Assembly: GCA_023426545.1 (NCBI GenBank)
Contig: JAFAAN010000061.1
Coordinates: forward strand, 93,668-157,667
Length of the DNA stretch: 64,000 bases
Reading direction: 5' to 3'
Origin: Pseudomonadota bacterium
GTDB taxonomy: Bacteria; Myxococcota; Myxococcia; Myxococcales; Myxococcaceae
The notes under the pieces were generated by a model. It saw only the letters and a program-made list of their open reading frames with translations, ran no database searches and was not told where the DNA came from. The position numbers and the translations under genes are program-made. Shown here piece after piece: positions 50,130 to 58,196 of the stretch (within the stretch, counting starts at the first letter, position 1; each line of letters starts with the position of its first letter).

Positions 50130-51905
50130 ATGGCCACCCCTTCGCTTCCGCCCCCTGGCGCTCTGCTGCGCCGGCTGTATCTGCTGCGGTCCGTCATCAC
50201 CACGGTGGCCTTCACACCCGCGGTCTACGTCGACATGCAGTTGCTCGACCTGACGGGTACACGCGAGTTTCAAATATTTCTCGGTATTATCACCCCAGTC
50301 GTGCTCGGGCTGTGCGCGGTGGTGCAGCCGCTCGTCGTGATGCCGTGGCTGATGAAGCGCGCGCTGGCCGCGCAGGGGACGCTCCGGGTGGAGCGGCTGA
50401 TTCGCATCCCCTCGACGATTGCCTTCGTGGAGATGATGGCGTCGTGGACGCTGGGCGGCATCCTCTTCAATGGCGGCGCGGTGCTGCTGCTGGACCGCTC
50501 GCCCTCGGTGGTGCTGGTGGGCGTGGCGGTGGCGGTGAGCGCGGGGCTCTTCAGCAGCCCGCTGGCGTACATGCTGTTCGAGCGGGTGATGATGCCCACC
50601 GTGCTGGACGCCTATCAGCGCGCGCCCAGCACGAAGCCCGCGGGCGAGGGCTTCGCGACGCGCCAGCTCTGGCTGCTGCCCGCGATGGTCGTCTCCGCGC
50701 TGCTCATCACCTGTCTGGCCAGCATCGTCACGCTGCACCTGCGGCTGGAGCGCGGCATGGGCGCGCTGGCGGCGGACCTCGCGGCGCAGGGGGACACCGC
50801 CGCGGCCGAGCGCGTCCAGGCCACGGTGGGCCCGCTGGAGGCGGAGCTGGTGCAGCCGGTGGTGATGCTCGGTGGCTATGCCGCGCTGGGCTCCATCCTC
50901 ACCGCGGCCTGGGCGGCCCGCCGGCTGGCGCGGGGCGCGCGGGCGGTGGGGGCGTCCCTGGAGGCGCTGGTGGAGGGCCGCGCCGCGCCGCCGCAGTGGG
51001 TGTCCTCGGACGAGGTGGGTGATCTGGCCGCGTCCACCTGGCAGCTCTACCAGCAGCTCCAGGAGCTGCCGCGCTCGCTGAGCGCCTCCGCCGGAGACCT
51101 GGCCGACGCGGGGCAGCGGCTGTCGCTGGCCAGCGCCCAGCAGAACCAGACGCTGTCGCGGCAGGCCGCGGCGCTGCACCAGGCGCGCGCCACGGCGCAG
51201 GAAATCCAGCAGGCCTCCCACGTGACGCACTCCCGCGCCACCAGCATCCTCCAGGTGGCCGAGCGCGCCGCCGCCGTGGGCAAGCTGGGCGAGGAGTCCC
51301 TGGCCGGGACGGAGAAGGGCCTCACCTCCATCCGCGACATCGCGGCCGGGCTGCATGCGCAGATGCAGGACCTGGAGCAGCGCGCCCGCGAGGTGGGCCG
51401 CGTGTCGGAGGTGGTGAAGTCGCTGGCGGACCAGTCCCACATGCTGGCCATCAACGCCGCCATCGAGGCCACGCGCGCGGGTGAGCATGGCAAGGGCTTT
51501 GGCGTGGTGGCGCGGCAGATGCGCGACCTGGCGGACCAGTCCATCCGGGCCAACAACCAGGTGCGCGGCCTGCTGGAGGCCATGGCCGCTGCCACCCAGC
51601 AGGCCACGGCGATGTCGGACCAGGGCGCGGTGGGCGTGGCCGAGGCGCTGGAGCCCCTGCGCCTCAGCGGCGAGCAGCTGCGGGAGCTGGCGGGCCTGTC
51701 CAAGGAATCCGCGGCGGCGGTGCGCCAGATTACGGAGGCCGTGTCGCAGCAGCACGCGGGCGTGGACCAGCTCTTCGCCGCAGTGCGCGAGCTGGACGAG
51801 CTGACGACGGACACGCTGCGGCACCTGGACACCACGCAGCAGGCCGCCTCCGCGGTGAGCCACGCCACCGGACAGGTGTCGCAGCTGGCGCAGCGCTACG
51901 TCTGA
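50130..51905 (+). CDS. Methyl-accepting chemotaxis protein with a polytopic membrane domain
   Basis: A 591-residue chemoreceptor. The first 260 residues hold about six hydrophobic helices rather than a periplasmic ligand domain; a HAMP-like segment follows (around SSDEVGDLAASTWQLYQQL), then a signalling domain with the tip motif SLADQSHMLAINAAIEATRAGEHGKGFGVVARQMRDLADQS. It probably senses membrane or intracellular signals and controls a CheA. The start is ATG 50130 with AGGAG upstream. It is an orphan with respect to the che cluster at 57.7 kb. An unusual AT-rich coding patch lies near 50268-50297 (including an ATA codon). Confidence 0.85.
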   Translation: MATPSLPPPGALLRRLYLLRSVITTVAFTPAVYVDMQLLDLTGTREFQIFLGIITPVVLGLCAVVQPLVVMPWLMKRALAAQGTLRVERLIRIPSTIAFVEMMASWTLGGILFNGGAVLLLDRSPSVVLVGVAVAVSAGLFSSPLAYMLFERVMMPTVLDAYQRAPSTKPAGEGFATRQLWLLPAMVVSALLITCLASIVTLHLRLERGMGALAADLAAQGDTAAAERVQATVGPLEAELVQPVVMLGGYAALGSILTAAWAARRLARGARAVGASLEALVEGRAAPPQWVSSDEVGDLAASTWQLYQQLQELPRSLSASAGDLADAGQRLSLASAQQNQTLSRQAAALHQARATAQEIQQASHVTHSRATSILQVAERAAAVGKLGEESLAGTEKGLTSIRDIAAGLHAQMQDLEQRAREVGRVSEVVKSLADQSHMLAINAAIEATRAGEHGKGFGVVARQMRDLADQSIRANNQVRGLLEAMAAATQQATAMSDQGAVGVAEALEPLRLSGEQLRELAGLSKESAAAVRQITEAVSQQHAGVDQLFAAVRELDELTTDTLRHLDTTQQAASAVSHATGQVSQLAQRYV

Positions 51906-51938
51906 CGCGGCGCCCGGTCGGGCGCGGCGCGCGAAGCG

Positions 51939-52796
51939 CTACGTCCGGCGCTCCGCCGCCTCGTCCTCCTCCCGCGCGGGGAGCTTGGGCCCCAGCCGTC
52001 CTTCGGGGCTCAGCACCGGCGCCCGCAGCAGCACGGCCAGCCGCCCCACGTGCGTGGCCAGCCTGCTCAACCGCTCCCGGGGCTCGGCGCCACCCTCCTC
52101 GAAGCTGGCCGCGTCCAGGTAGGCGAGCTGCGCCGCGGCCCGGCCATGAAGCCCCGCCACCCGCTCCTCCAGCGCCACCAGCCGGCCCGCCACCGCGCCC
52201 AGCAGCGCCGTGGTTCGGGCCAGCACCGCGGCGGCCTCATCGAGCGCGCGGGCGCCCTCCTCCGGCGCGCTCGCGGCGAGCACCGCGCGGGCCGACACGA
52301 CCGCGTAGAGCGGCACGCCGTCCAGCACCACCGGCGGCGCCTCCTCGTCCAGCCAGCCCCGGTCCAACCACGCCAGCACGGGCTCCAGCGCGGCCGGCGC
52401 CTCGGCGCCCGCGCCCAGCAGCGGCCAGGAGCGCTTCGTCTCACGGGAGGGAGACTCACGCAGCACGGCGCGCAGCGACTCCAGCGCCTCGCCTCCGAGC
52501 AACTCCACCTCCCGCACATGCCCCCAGCGCTCCAGCCGCTCCACCAGCGCGCGGAAGGGCACCAGCACCTCCGCGTGCGCGCGGGCCTGGAGCGCGCCAT
52601 AGGAGGCCACGCGCTCGCGGACCTGGAGCCGGTCGGCCCGCAGCGCGGCCACGGCCTCGCGGTGCCGCGCCTGGGCCTCGCGCAGACGCGCGTCCTCGGG
52701 CGTGGCGGCGGCTCCCTCCGCGAGCACCTTCCGCACCCCGAGCCCCAGGGCCGTCAGCACCAGGCCACCCACCGCGAATGGGATGAAGAAGGGCAT
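51939..52796 (-). CDS. Membrane-anchored coiled-coil protein of unknown function
   Basis: A 285-residue protein with one N-terminal membrane helix (FFIPFAVGGLVLTALGLGVRK) and a long, mostly helical, charged body with coiled-coil potential (ARLREAQARHREAVAALRADRLQVRERV). No domain recognised. ATG 52796 is chosen because it starts at the helix; the frame is open far beyond, but only antisense to crtI. It ends close to the convergent MCP gene (33-base gap) and is downstream of crtI on the same strand (104-base gap). Confidence 0.6.
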   Translation of the reverse strand: MPFFIPFAVGGLVLTALGLGVRKVLAEGAAATPEDARLREAQARHREAVAALRADRLQVRERVASYGALQARAHAEVLVPFRALVERLERWGHVREVELLGGEALESLRAVLRESPSRETKRSWPLLGAGAEAPAALEPVLAWLDRGWLDEEAPPVVLDGVPLYAVVSARAVLAASAPEEGARALDEAAAVLARTTALLGAVAGRLVALEERVAGLHGRAAAQLAYLDAASFEEGGAEPRERLSRLATHVGRLAVLLRAPVLSPEGRLGPKLPAREEDEAAERRT

Positions 52797-52900
52797 GCGC
52801 GCGACTCCCGTCCTGGAGGAGAGAGTGCCAGCTTCGCATCCACCATGCCCGTCGTATACGGGTGGCCCCTCCCCGCCCGCTGGGAGGGCACGCCGCCGGC

Positions 52901-54469
52901 TCACCCCACGCGAGCCCGCGAGGGAGCCTCCGGCGCCAGGGGCGGCACGTAGGGCCAGCCCGGCAGCGGCCCCTTGCCCGCCTCGCGCGTCAGGTAGTCC
53001 GCCGCGATGTTCGCGCTCTCCATGATGGTCAGCAGGCCGCTCCCCGGGTGCGTGCCGCCGCCCACGAAGTACAGCCCCTCGATGTCGCGGTTCTTCACCT
53101 TCGGCCGCAGCGGCCCCAGCTGCAACCAGGTATGAGACAGGTTGAACACCGCGCCCCGGAACACGTTGAAGTCGTCCCGCCACGTCTCCGCGGTGAAGTA
53201 GCGCGCGTCCCGGATGTGCTGCCGCACGCCCCGGAGCCCCACCTTCTCCAGCATCGTGGGGATGCGCTCGCGCAACACCGCCTGCGTCTTCCGCCAGTCC
53301 ACCGGGCGGCCCGTGTTGGGCGTGGGGACCAGCACGTACAGCGTCGAGTGCCCCGCCGGCGCCCCGGATGGGTCCGTCACGCACGGGTTGCAGACGTAGA
53401 AGGGCGGGTCGTCCAGGTCGACGTGGCGGTCCTCCAGCGCGTCGCGGTCCGTGCGCCGCGCGGCCTCCGACAGATAGATGAGGTGGTGCGGCAGGTCCGC
53501 GTACACGGTGTCGATGCCGTAGTAGGCCATGAAGGTGCTGCACGAGTACTTCGCCCGCTCCAGCGCCGCGTCCGTCAGCCGGGAGCCCTCGCGCGCCTCC
53601 GCCGGAATCAGCGTCCGCGCCGCGTAGGCCAGGTCCGCGTTCACCACCACCGCGTCCGCGTCCAGCACCTCGCCGCCCGCGAGCCTCACGCCCACCGCGC
53701 GCCCCGCGTCCACGCGCACCTTCTCCACCGGCGTGCCCATGCGGAAGGTGGCGCCCAGCGCCATCGCGCAGCGCATCATGCCGCGCGCCAGCGCCCGGAA
53801 GCCGCCCTCCACGTGCCAGACGCCGAAGGCCAGCTCCAGGAACGGAATCACGCTGAACACCGACGAGCACGTCGTCGGATGCAGCCCCAGGTACTTGGAC
53901 GGGTACGCCATGGCATACGTCACCCGGTCGTCGCGGAAGAAGCCGTCCAGCTGCCGGTACAGCGTCTGCCAGGGCTTGAAGCGCAGCGTGGGCGCCAGCC
54001 GCCACGGCGCGTAGTAGCCCAGGCTGTCCGCGGACGTGCAGATGAACTTCTCGTAGGCGATGCCGTACTTCTCCCGGCCATCCGCCATCCACCGGCGCAG
54101 GGCGGCGGCCTGTGCGGGTCCGAACTTCGCCAGCTCCGACTCCATGCGCTCCAGGTGCCGGCTCGTGTCCAGGTGCGTGCCGTCCCAGAAGTGCACCCGC
54201 GTGTTCACGTCCAGCGGGAGCAGCCTCACGTAGTCTTCGAGCCGCCGGCCCGCCCGCCGGAATATCTGCTCCAGCACGCCCGGGAGCTGGAGGATGGACG
54301 GCCCGGTGTCCACCGCGTATTCGCCCGCCTCCCCCAGGGTCAGCCCCTTCATCCTTCCGCCTGGCACCGCGTCCTTCTCCACCACGGTGACCTGGAAGCC
54401 CTGGCCCGCCAGGTTGATGGCGGCCGACAGGCCGCCCGGTCCCGCTCCCACGACGATGACGTGACGCAC
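52901..54469 (-). CDS. crtI: Phytoene desaturase (CrtI-type)
   Basis: A 522-residue FAD enzyme: N-terminal dinucleotide motif VVGAGPGGLSAAINLAGQGFQVTVVEK, then PGGRM and the C-terminal GLYFVGGGTHPGSGLLTIMESANIAA. CrtI proteins desaturate phytoene in steps to lycopene-type carotenoids. In Myxococcus xanthus there is a separate phytoene dehydrogenase gene (carC), induced by light, outside the main carotenoid operon; a single crtI without other car genes fits that, but orthology is not proven here. The start is GTG 54469 with GGAGG six bases upstream. Confidence 0.85.
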   Translation of the reverse strand: MRHVIVVGAGPGGLSAAINLAGQGFQVTVVEKDAVPGGRMKGLTLGEAGEYAVDTGPSILQLPGVLEQIFRRAGRRLEDYVRLLPLDVNTRVHFWDGTHLDTSRHLERMESELAKFGPAQAAALRRWMADGREKYGIAYEKFICTSADSLGYYAPWRLAPTLRFKPWQTLYRQLDGFFRDDRVTYAMAYPSKYLGLHPTTCSSVFSVIPFLELAFGVWHVEGGFRALARGMMRCAMALGATFRMGTPVEKVRVDAGRAVGVRLAGGEVLDADAVVVNADLAYAARTLIPAEAREGSRLTDAALERAKYSCSTFMAYYGIDTVYADLPHHLIYLSEAARRTDRDALEDRHVDLDDPPFYVCNPCVTDPSGAPAGHSTLYVLVPTPNTGRPVDWRKTQAVLRERIPTMLEKVGLRGVRQHIRDARYFTAETWRDDFNVFRGAVFNLSHTWLQLGPLRPKVKNRDIEGLYFVGGGTHPGSGLLTIMESANIAADYLTREAGKGPLPGWPYVPPLAPEAPSRARVG

Positions 54470-54656
54470 GCGCCCTCCTTCGACCCACCGGCCTACCTGA
54501 AGCCGGGGATGCCCGGTACCCGGGTGAACGTAAATCCACCCGTTCGTCCCTCTGGCGAACGCGTGAACCAGAACGACGTTACAAAGGCATGAGCCCCGTC
54601 CGGCGAAGGCCCGCTGGCCAACGCCATTCCGGCCTCCTCGCGCCACCGTGCCCTCG
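54470..54656. promoter_or_regulatory. Divergent region with repeated GAAC half-sites upstream of crtI
   Basis: About 185 bases between crtI and a CHASE-domain kinase gene. GAAC occurs four times on the plus strand (54526, 54557, 54565, 54571) and once on the minus strand (54542), several near 6-8 bases apart. Such clustered half-sites suggest a light- or stress-regulated promoter bound by an oligomeric regulator or ECF sigma factor. Not proven. Confidence 0.35.
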
Positions 54657-56420
54657 ATGCTCGTCTCCCACCTGCGCCGCAACGCCGCCTCCTACTGCGC
54701 GGTGCTGGTGGGGTTGCTCGTCACGGTCGTGGCGGCCGGCTACGTCTGGCAGAGCCTCCAGGGGCGCCTGCAACGCCGCTTCGACGACGTCGCCGATAGC
54801 GGCACGCTGAACCTCCAGCAGGACCTGGCCCTCTACCAGACCCTGCTCCTGGGGGTGCACGGCCTGTTCGCCAGCAGCCAGTGGGTGGACCGGGGCGAGT
54901 TCCGCGCGTACGTGGAGAGCCTGGAGCTGCCCGACCGGTACCCGGGCCTGCAGGTCATCGGCTTCGCCGAGTGGCTCCAGCCCGAGGACCTCCCCCGGCG
55001 CGAAGCCGAGGTCCGCGCCTCCGGCCTGCCCGACTACCGCGTCTGGCCGGAGGGGGCGCGTGACGAATACAGCGCCATCGTCCTCCTGGAACCCCTCACC
55101 CCCCGGAACGAGCGCGCGATGGGCCACGACATGCTCTCCGAGCCACGCCGCCGGGAGGCCATGCTGCGCGCCCTGGAGACGGGCCTGCCGGCAGCGAGCA
55201 GGAAGGTGACGCTCATCCAGGACTGGGAGGACTCGCTGGGCCAGGAGGGCTTCCTCCTCTACGTGCCCGTGTACTGGTGGCCCCAGGAGGCCCTGCCCCC
55301 TCGCTCACCCCGGGAGCGACTGCGCGGCTTCGTCTTCGCCCCCATCCGGATGGCGGACCTCATGGCGCACCAGCGCTTTCCCGGCTTCCGGCAGACCATC
55401 GACCTGACGGTGTACGACGGAACGGAGGCCCGGGACGACGCGCTACTGTACTCCTCCATCCCCCCGGGCGTCCCACAGGCGCCGAAGTTCCGCCAGGAGC
55501 ACTCGCTGTCCGTCGCCGGCCAGACCTGGACGCTGGTCTTCACCGCCCGCAAGGCCTACCTGGACCGCAGCACCTCCGCCCAGGTGCCCATCGTCTTCGC
55601 CAGCGGCCTGCTGGTGACGGCGTCGCTGTTCCTCATCACCCGCTCACAGGTGAAGGCCCGCGCCGCGGCCGAGGCCGCCAACGAGGAGCAACACCGGCTG
55701 ACCCGCGAGGCCCGCGCCGCGGTCCAGATTCGCGACGACTTCCTGAGCGTCGCCGCGCACGAGCTGCGCACGCCGCTCACCAGCCTCAAGCTCCAGTTCC
55801 AGCTCCTGTACCGCGGCCTGCGCGGCGGGGGCCCTCCGGACCTGGAGAAGCTGGGCCAGCGGCTGGAGTCCTGTGAGCGGCAGACCTCGCGCCTGACGTC
55901 GCTGGTGGACAGCCTGCTGGACGTGTCGCGGCTGGCGCGCGGGCGGCTGGAGCTGAACCTGGAGCCGCTGTCCCTGGACGAGGTGGTGCGGGAGGCCGCC
56001 CGCCGCTTCGAGTCGGAGGCCCAGGACGCGGGCGTCCAGTTGACGGTGGACACCCCCCAGGCGGTGACGGGCCGGTGGGACCGGATGCGGCTGGAGCAGG
56101 TGCTCACCAACCTGCTGTCCAACGCGCTGAAGTACGGCCAGGGCGCCCCCGTGGACGTGCGCGTGCGCGGCGACGCGACGCACGCGACGCTGGAGGTGGA
56201 GGACCATGGCATCGGCCTCTCCTCCGACGACGCCCAGCGCATCTTCGGACGCTTTGAGCGCGCCGTCTCCAGCCGCCACTATGGCGGCCTGGGACTGGGG
56301 CTCTTCATCACCCGCCAGCTCGTGGAGGCCCTGGGAGGCCACATCACCGTGACGAGCGTGCCGGACCAGGGCTCCACGTTCACCGTGGTGCTGCCCCTGG
56401 ACGGCCCCACCGCGAGCTGA
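54657..56420 (+). CDS. CHASE-domain sensor histidine kinase
   Basis: A 587-residue kinase (GTG 54648 gives 590). There is an N-terminal membrane helix (about 12-34), a periplasmic CHASE domain (about 60-300, including LQVIGFAEWL and GFLLYVPVYW), a second membrane helix (about 312-330), then HisKA with the phospho-His 371 (VAAHELRTPL), and the HATPase boxes (NLLSNALKYG, DHGIGL, GLGLGLFI). CHASE domains bind small ligands such as cytokinin-like or peptide signals. The cognate regulator is not adjacent. It is divergent from crtI and precedes the APH-fold gene by 42 bases. Confidence 0.88.
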   Translation: MLVSHLRRNAASYCAVLVGLLVTVVAAGYVWQSLQGRLQRRFDDVADSGTLNLQQDLALYQTLLLGVHGLFASSQWVDRGEFRAYVESLELPDRYPGLQVIGFAEWLQPEDLPRREAEVRASGLPDYRVWPEGARDEYSAIVLLEPLTPRNERAMGHDMLSEPRRREAMLRALETGLPAASRKVTLIQDWEDSLGQEGFLLYVPVYWWPQEALPPRSPRERLRGFVFAPIRMADLMAHQRFPGFRQTIDLTVYDGTEARDDALLYSSIPPGVPQAPKFRQEHSLSVAGQTWTLVFTARKAYLDRSTSAQVPIVFASGLLVTASLFLITRSQVKARAAAEAANEEQHRLTREARAAVQIRDDFLSVAAHELRTPLTSLKLQFQLLYRGLRGGGPPDLEKLGQRLESCERQTSRLTSLVDSLLDVSRLARGRLELNLEPLSLDEVVREAARRFESEAQDAGVQLTVDTPQAVTGRWDRMRLEQVLTNLLSNALKYGQGAPVDVRVRGDATHATLEVEDHGIGLSSDDAQRIFGRFERAVSSRHYGGLGLGLFITRQLVEALGGHITVTSVPDQGSTFTVVLPLDGPTAS

Positions 56421-56462
56421 CGGCCCGGCCCGCCTCCCCCATTCGGCGTATCCTCCCGGACC

Positions 56463-57524
56463 ATGACGCGGATGCCCCTTCTCCAGAGCCCCGAGCGTCT
56501 CCACGCGAGCCTCCGCGCCCACCTCCGGGAGGCGTACGGCCTGGACATCGCCAGCCTCCAGCGGCTGCACCTGGGCGCTGACGTGAACGCCGCCGTCTTC
56601 CGCGCCACCACGGACGGCGGCACGTCTTACTTCGTGAAGGTGCGCCACGGCGACTTCGACGCCATCTCCGTGACGCTCCCCGGCTTCCTCGGCCGGCAGG
56701 GCATCCCGCACCTCATCGTGCCCGTCGAGTCCCGGTCGGGGCAGGGGTGGACGCGGCTCGATGACGTCACGGTGGTCGTCCATCCCTTCGTCGCGGGGCG
56801 CAGCGGCATGGAGGCCGCGCTGTCCCAGCAGCACTGGCGCGACCTCGGGCGGGCGCTCCGCCGCATCCATGACGCGGCGCTGCCCCCCGCGCTCGCGCGA
56901 GGGCTCCGGCGGGAGACCTTCTCCCCTCATGCGCGCGACACCGTCCGGGCGTTCCTCGCGGCGCTGGACACGCAGGTGCCCGCTGGCGACGACGCCCGCC
57001 GCTTCCTGGCCTTCGTGAAGGAACACTCCGAGGACGTGCGCCAGCTCGTCAAAAGGGCGGAGGCGTTGGGACTGGCGCTAGAGCGGCGCGCGCCGGACTT
57101 CACCGTCTGCCACGCCGACCTCCACGCGGGCAACGTCCTCATCGGCGATGACGGCGGCTTCTTCATCGTCGACTGGGACCAGCCCGTCCTCGCTCCGCGC
57201 GAGCGCGACCTGATGTTCGTCGGCGGTGCCCAAGGCTTCCTCGGCCATTCCGCCGAGGAGGAGCACGCCCTGTTCCACCAGGGCTACGGGCCGGTCCAGG
57301 TCGACTGGGATGCCCTGGCCTACTACCGCCACGAGCGCATCGTTCAGGACATCGCCGAGTACTGCGAGCAGTTCGCCCTGGCGTCCGCCGGGGAGGACGG
57401 GCGGATGCCCGCGCTCCCCTATCTGCTGGGCACCTTCCTCCCAGGCGGGACGGCCGCACGGGCCCGCGCTGTGGACCCCGCCTCGCGCGGCGACGGGGAG
57501 CAGCCCCACCGCCGGGGAACGTGA
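56463..57524 (+). CDS. APH-fold phosphotransferase (aminoglycoside phosphotransferase-like)
   Basis: A 353-residue kinase-fold protein. The catalytic loop is HADLHAGN (catalytic Asp and metal-binding Asn) and the metal motif IVDWD; FVKVRHGD carries the ATP-binding Lys. Members phosphorylate aminoglycosides, choline, homoserine, fructosamine and others, so resistance should not be assumed. It follows the CHASE kinase gene by 42 bases and may share its transcript. ATG 56463 (or 56472). Confidence 0.8.
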   Translation: MTRMPLLQSPERLHASLRAHLREAYGLDIASLQRLHLGADVNAAVFRATTDGGTSYFVKVRHGDFDAISVTLPGFLGRQGIPHLIVPVESRSGQGWTRLDDVTVVVHPFVAGRSGMEAALSQQHWRDLGRALRRIHDAALPPALARGLRRETFSPHARDTVRAFLAALDTQVPAGDDARRFLAFVKEHSEDVRQLVKRAEALGLALERRAPDFTVCHADLHAGNVLIGDDGGFFIVDWDQPVLAPRERDLMFVGGAQGFLGHSAEEEHALFHQGYGPVQVDWDALAYYRHERIVQDIAEYCEQFALASAGEDGRMPALPYLLGTFLPGGTAARARAVDPASRGDGEQPHRRGT

Positions 57525-57698
57525 ACGACCGCCCGCTCCGCCCTCCCGGGCCCTCCCTGGCAGGCGGGCGCGAGGGCATGTCGGCGCGGGCGCATGTCGG
57601 GTTTCACCCGGAGCATGGGCCGGCCCGCCTGCCTCCACTGAGGACTGGTGGACACCCTGCCCCGGGGGCGGCATCAGTGTTCGACAGTGGCCACGTCC

Positions 57699-58196
57699 AT
57701 GTCTATGTCCCAGAACATGAGCCCTGCGCCCACGGAGGTGCTGCTGTTCATGCTGAACGGCCAGCGCTACGGATTGCCCGCGCCCGACGTGCGTGAGCTG
57801 GTCCGTGCGGCGCGCCTGACGCCGCTTCCTCGTGCCCCCGCAGTGGTGGAGGGGCTGCTCGACCTGCGCGGCGAGCTGCTGCCGGTGCTGGACCTGCGCC
57901 TGCGCTTCCGCCACCCGCCTCGCGCGCTGTCGCCCCTGGACCACTTCATCGTGGCCTCCGCGGGCAGCCGCAACGTCGTGCTGCGCGTGGACCGGGCCGA
58001 GGGGCTGCGCGTCCTCTCGCCGGACGAATGGGACGCCACGCCGCGCGAGCTGCCCGGCGTGGGCTACGTGGCGGGCGCCGCGAAGCTGAAGGATGGGCTC
58101 GTCCTCGTCCACGACCTGCGCACCTTCCTGTCCGAGGCCGAGGCCCTGGAGCTGGACGCGGCGATGGCCACGCCGCTGGAGCCGGAGACCGTGTGA
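57699..58196 (+). CDS. cheW: CheW-domain coupling protein (first of two)
   Basis: A 165-residue CheW: FMLNGQRYGLPAPDVRELV, VVEGLLDLRGELLPVLDLRLRF and AGAAKLKDGLVLVHDL. It links receptors to CheA. The start is one of three close ATGs (57699, 57705, 57717); no strong ribosome site. Its stop overlaps the cheR start (GTGTGA), beginning a fully overlapping five-gene run. In Wsp-type arrays, the matching protein is WspB. Confidence 0.85.
   Translation: MSMSQNMSPAPTEVLLFMLNGQRYGLPAPDVRELVRAARLTPLPRAPAVVEGLLDLRGELLPVLDLRLRFRHPPRALSPLDHFIVASAGSRNVVLRVDRAEGLRVLSPDEWDATPRELPGVGYVAGAAKLKDGLVLVHDLRTFLSEAEALELDAAMATPLEPETV

Noticed and set aside
51906..51938. GCGCCC/GGGCGC hairpin between the MCP and coiled-coil genes
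   Set aside because: A six-pair stem with no T-tract in GC-rich DNA is too weak to call a terminator.
52797..54539. Minus-strand frame running upstream of the coiled-coil gene through crtI
   Set aside because: It overlaps crtI on the same strand in another frame and is compositionally a shadow; only 51939-52796 reads as a protein.
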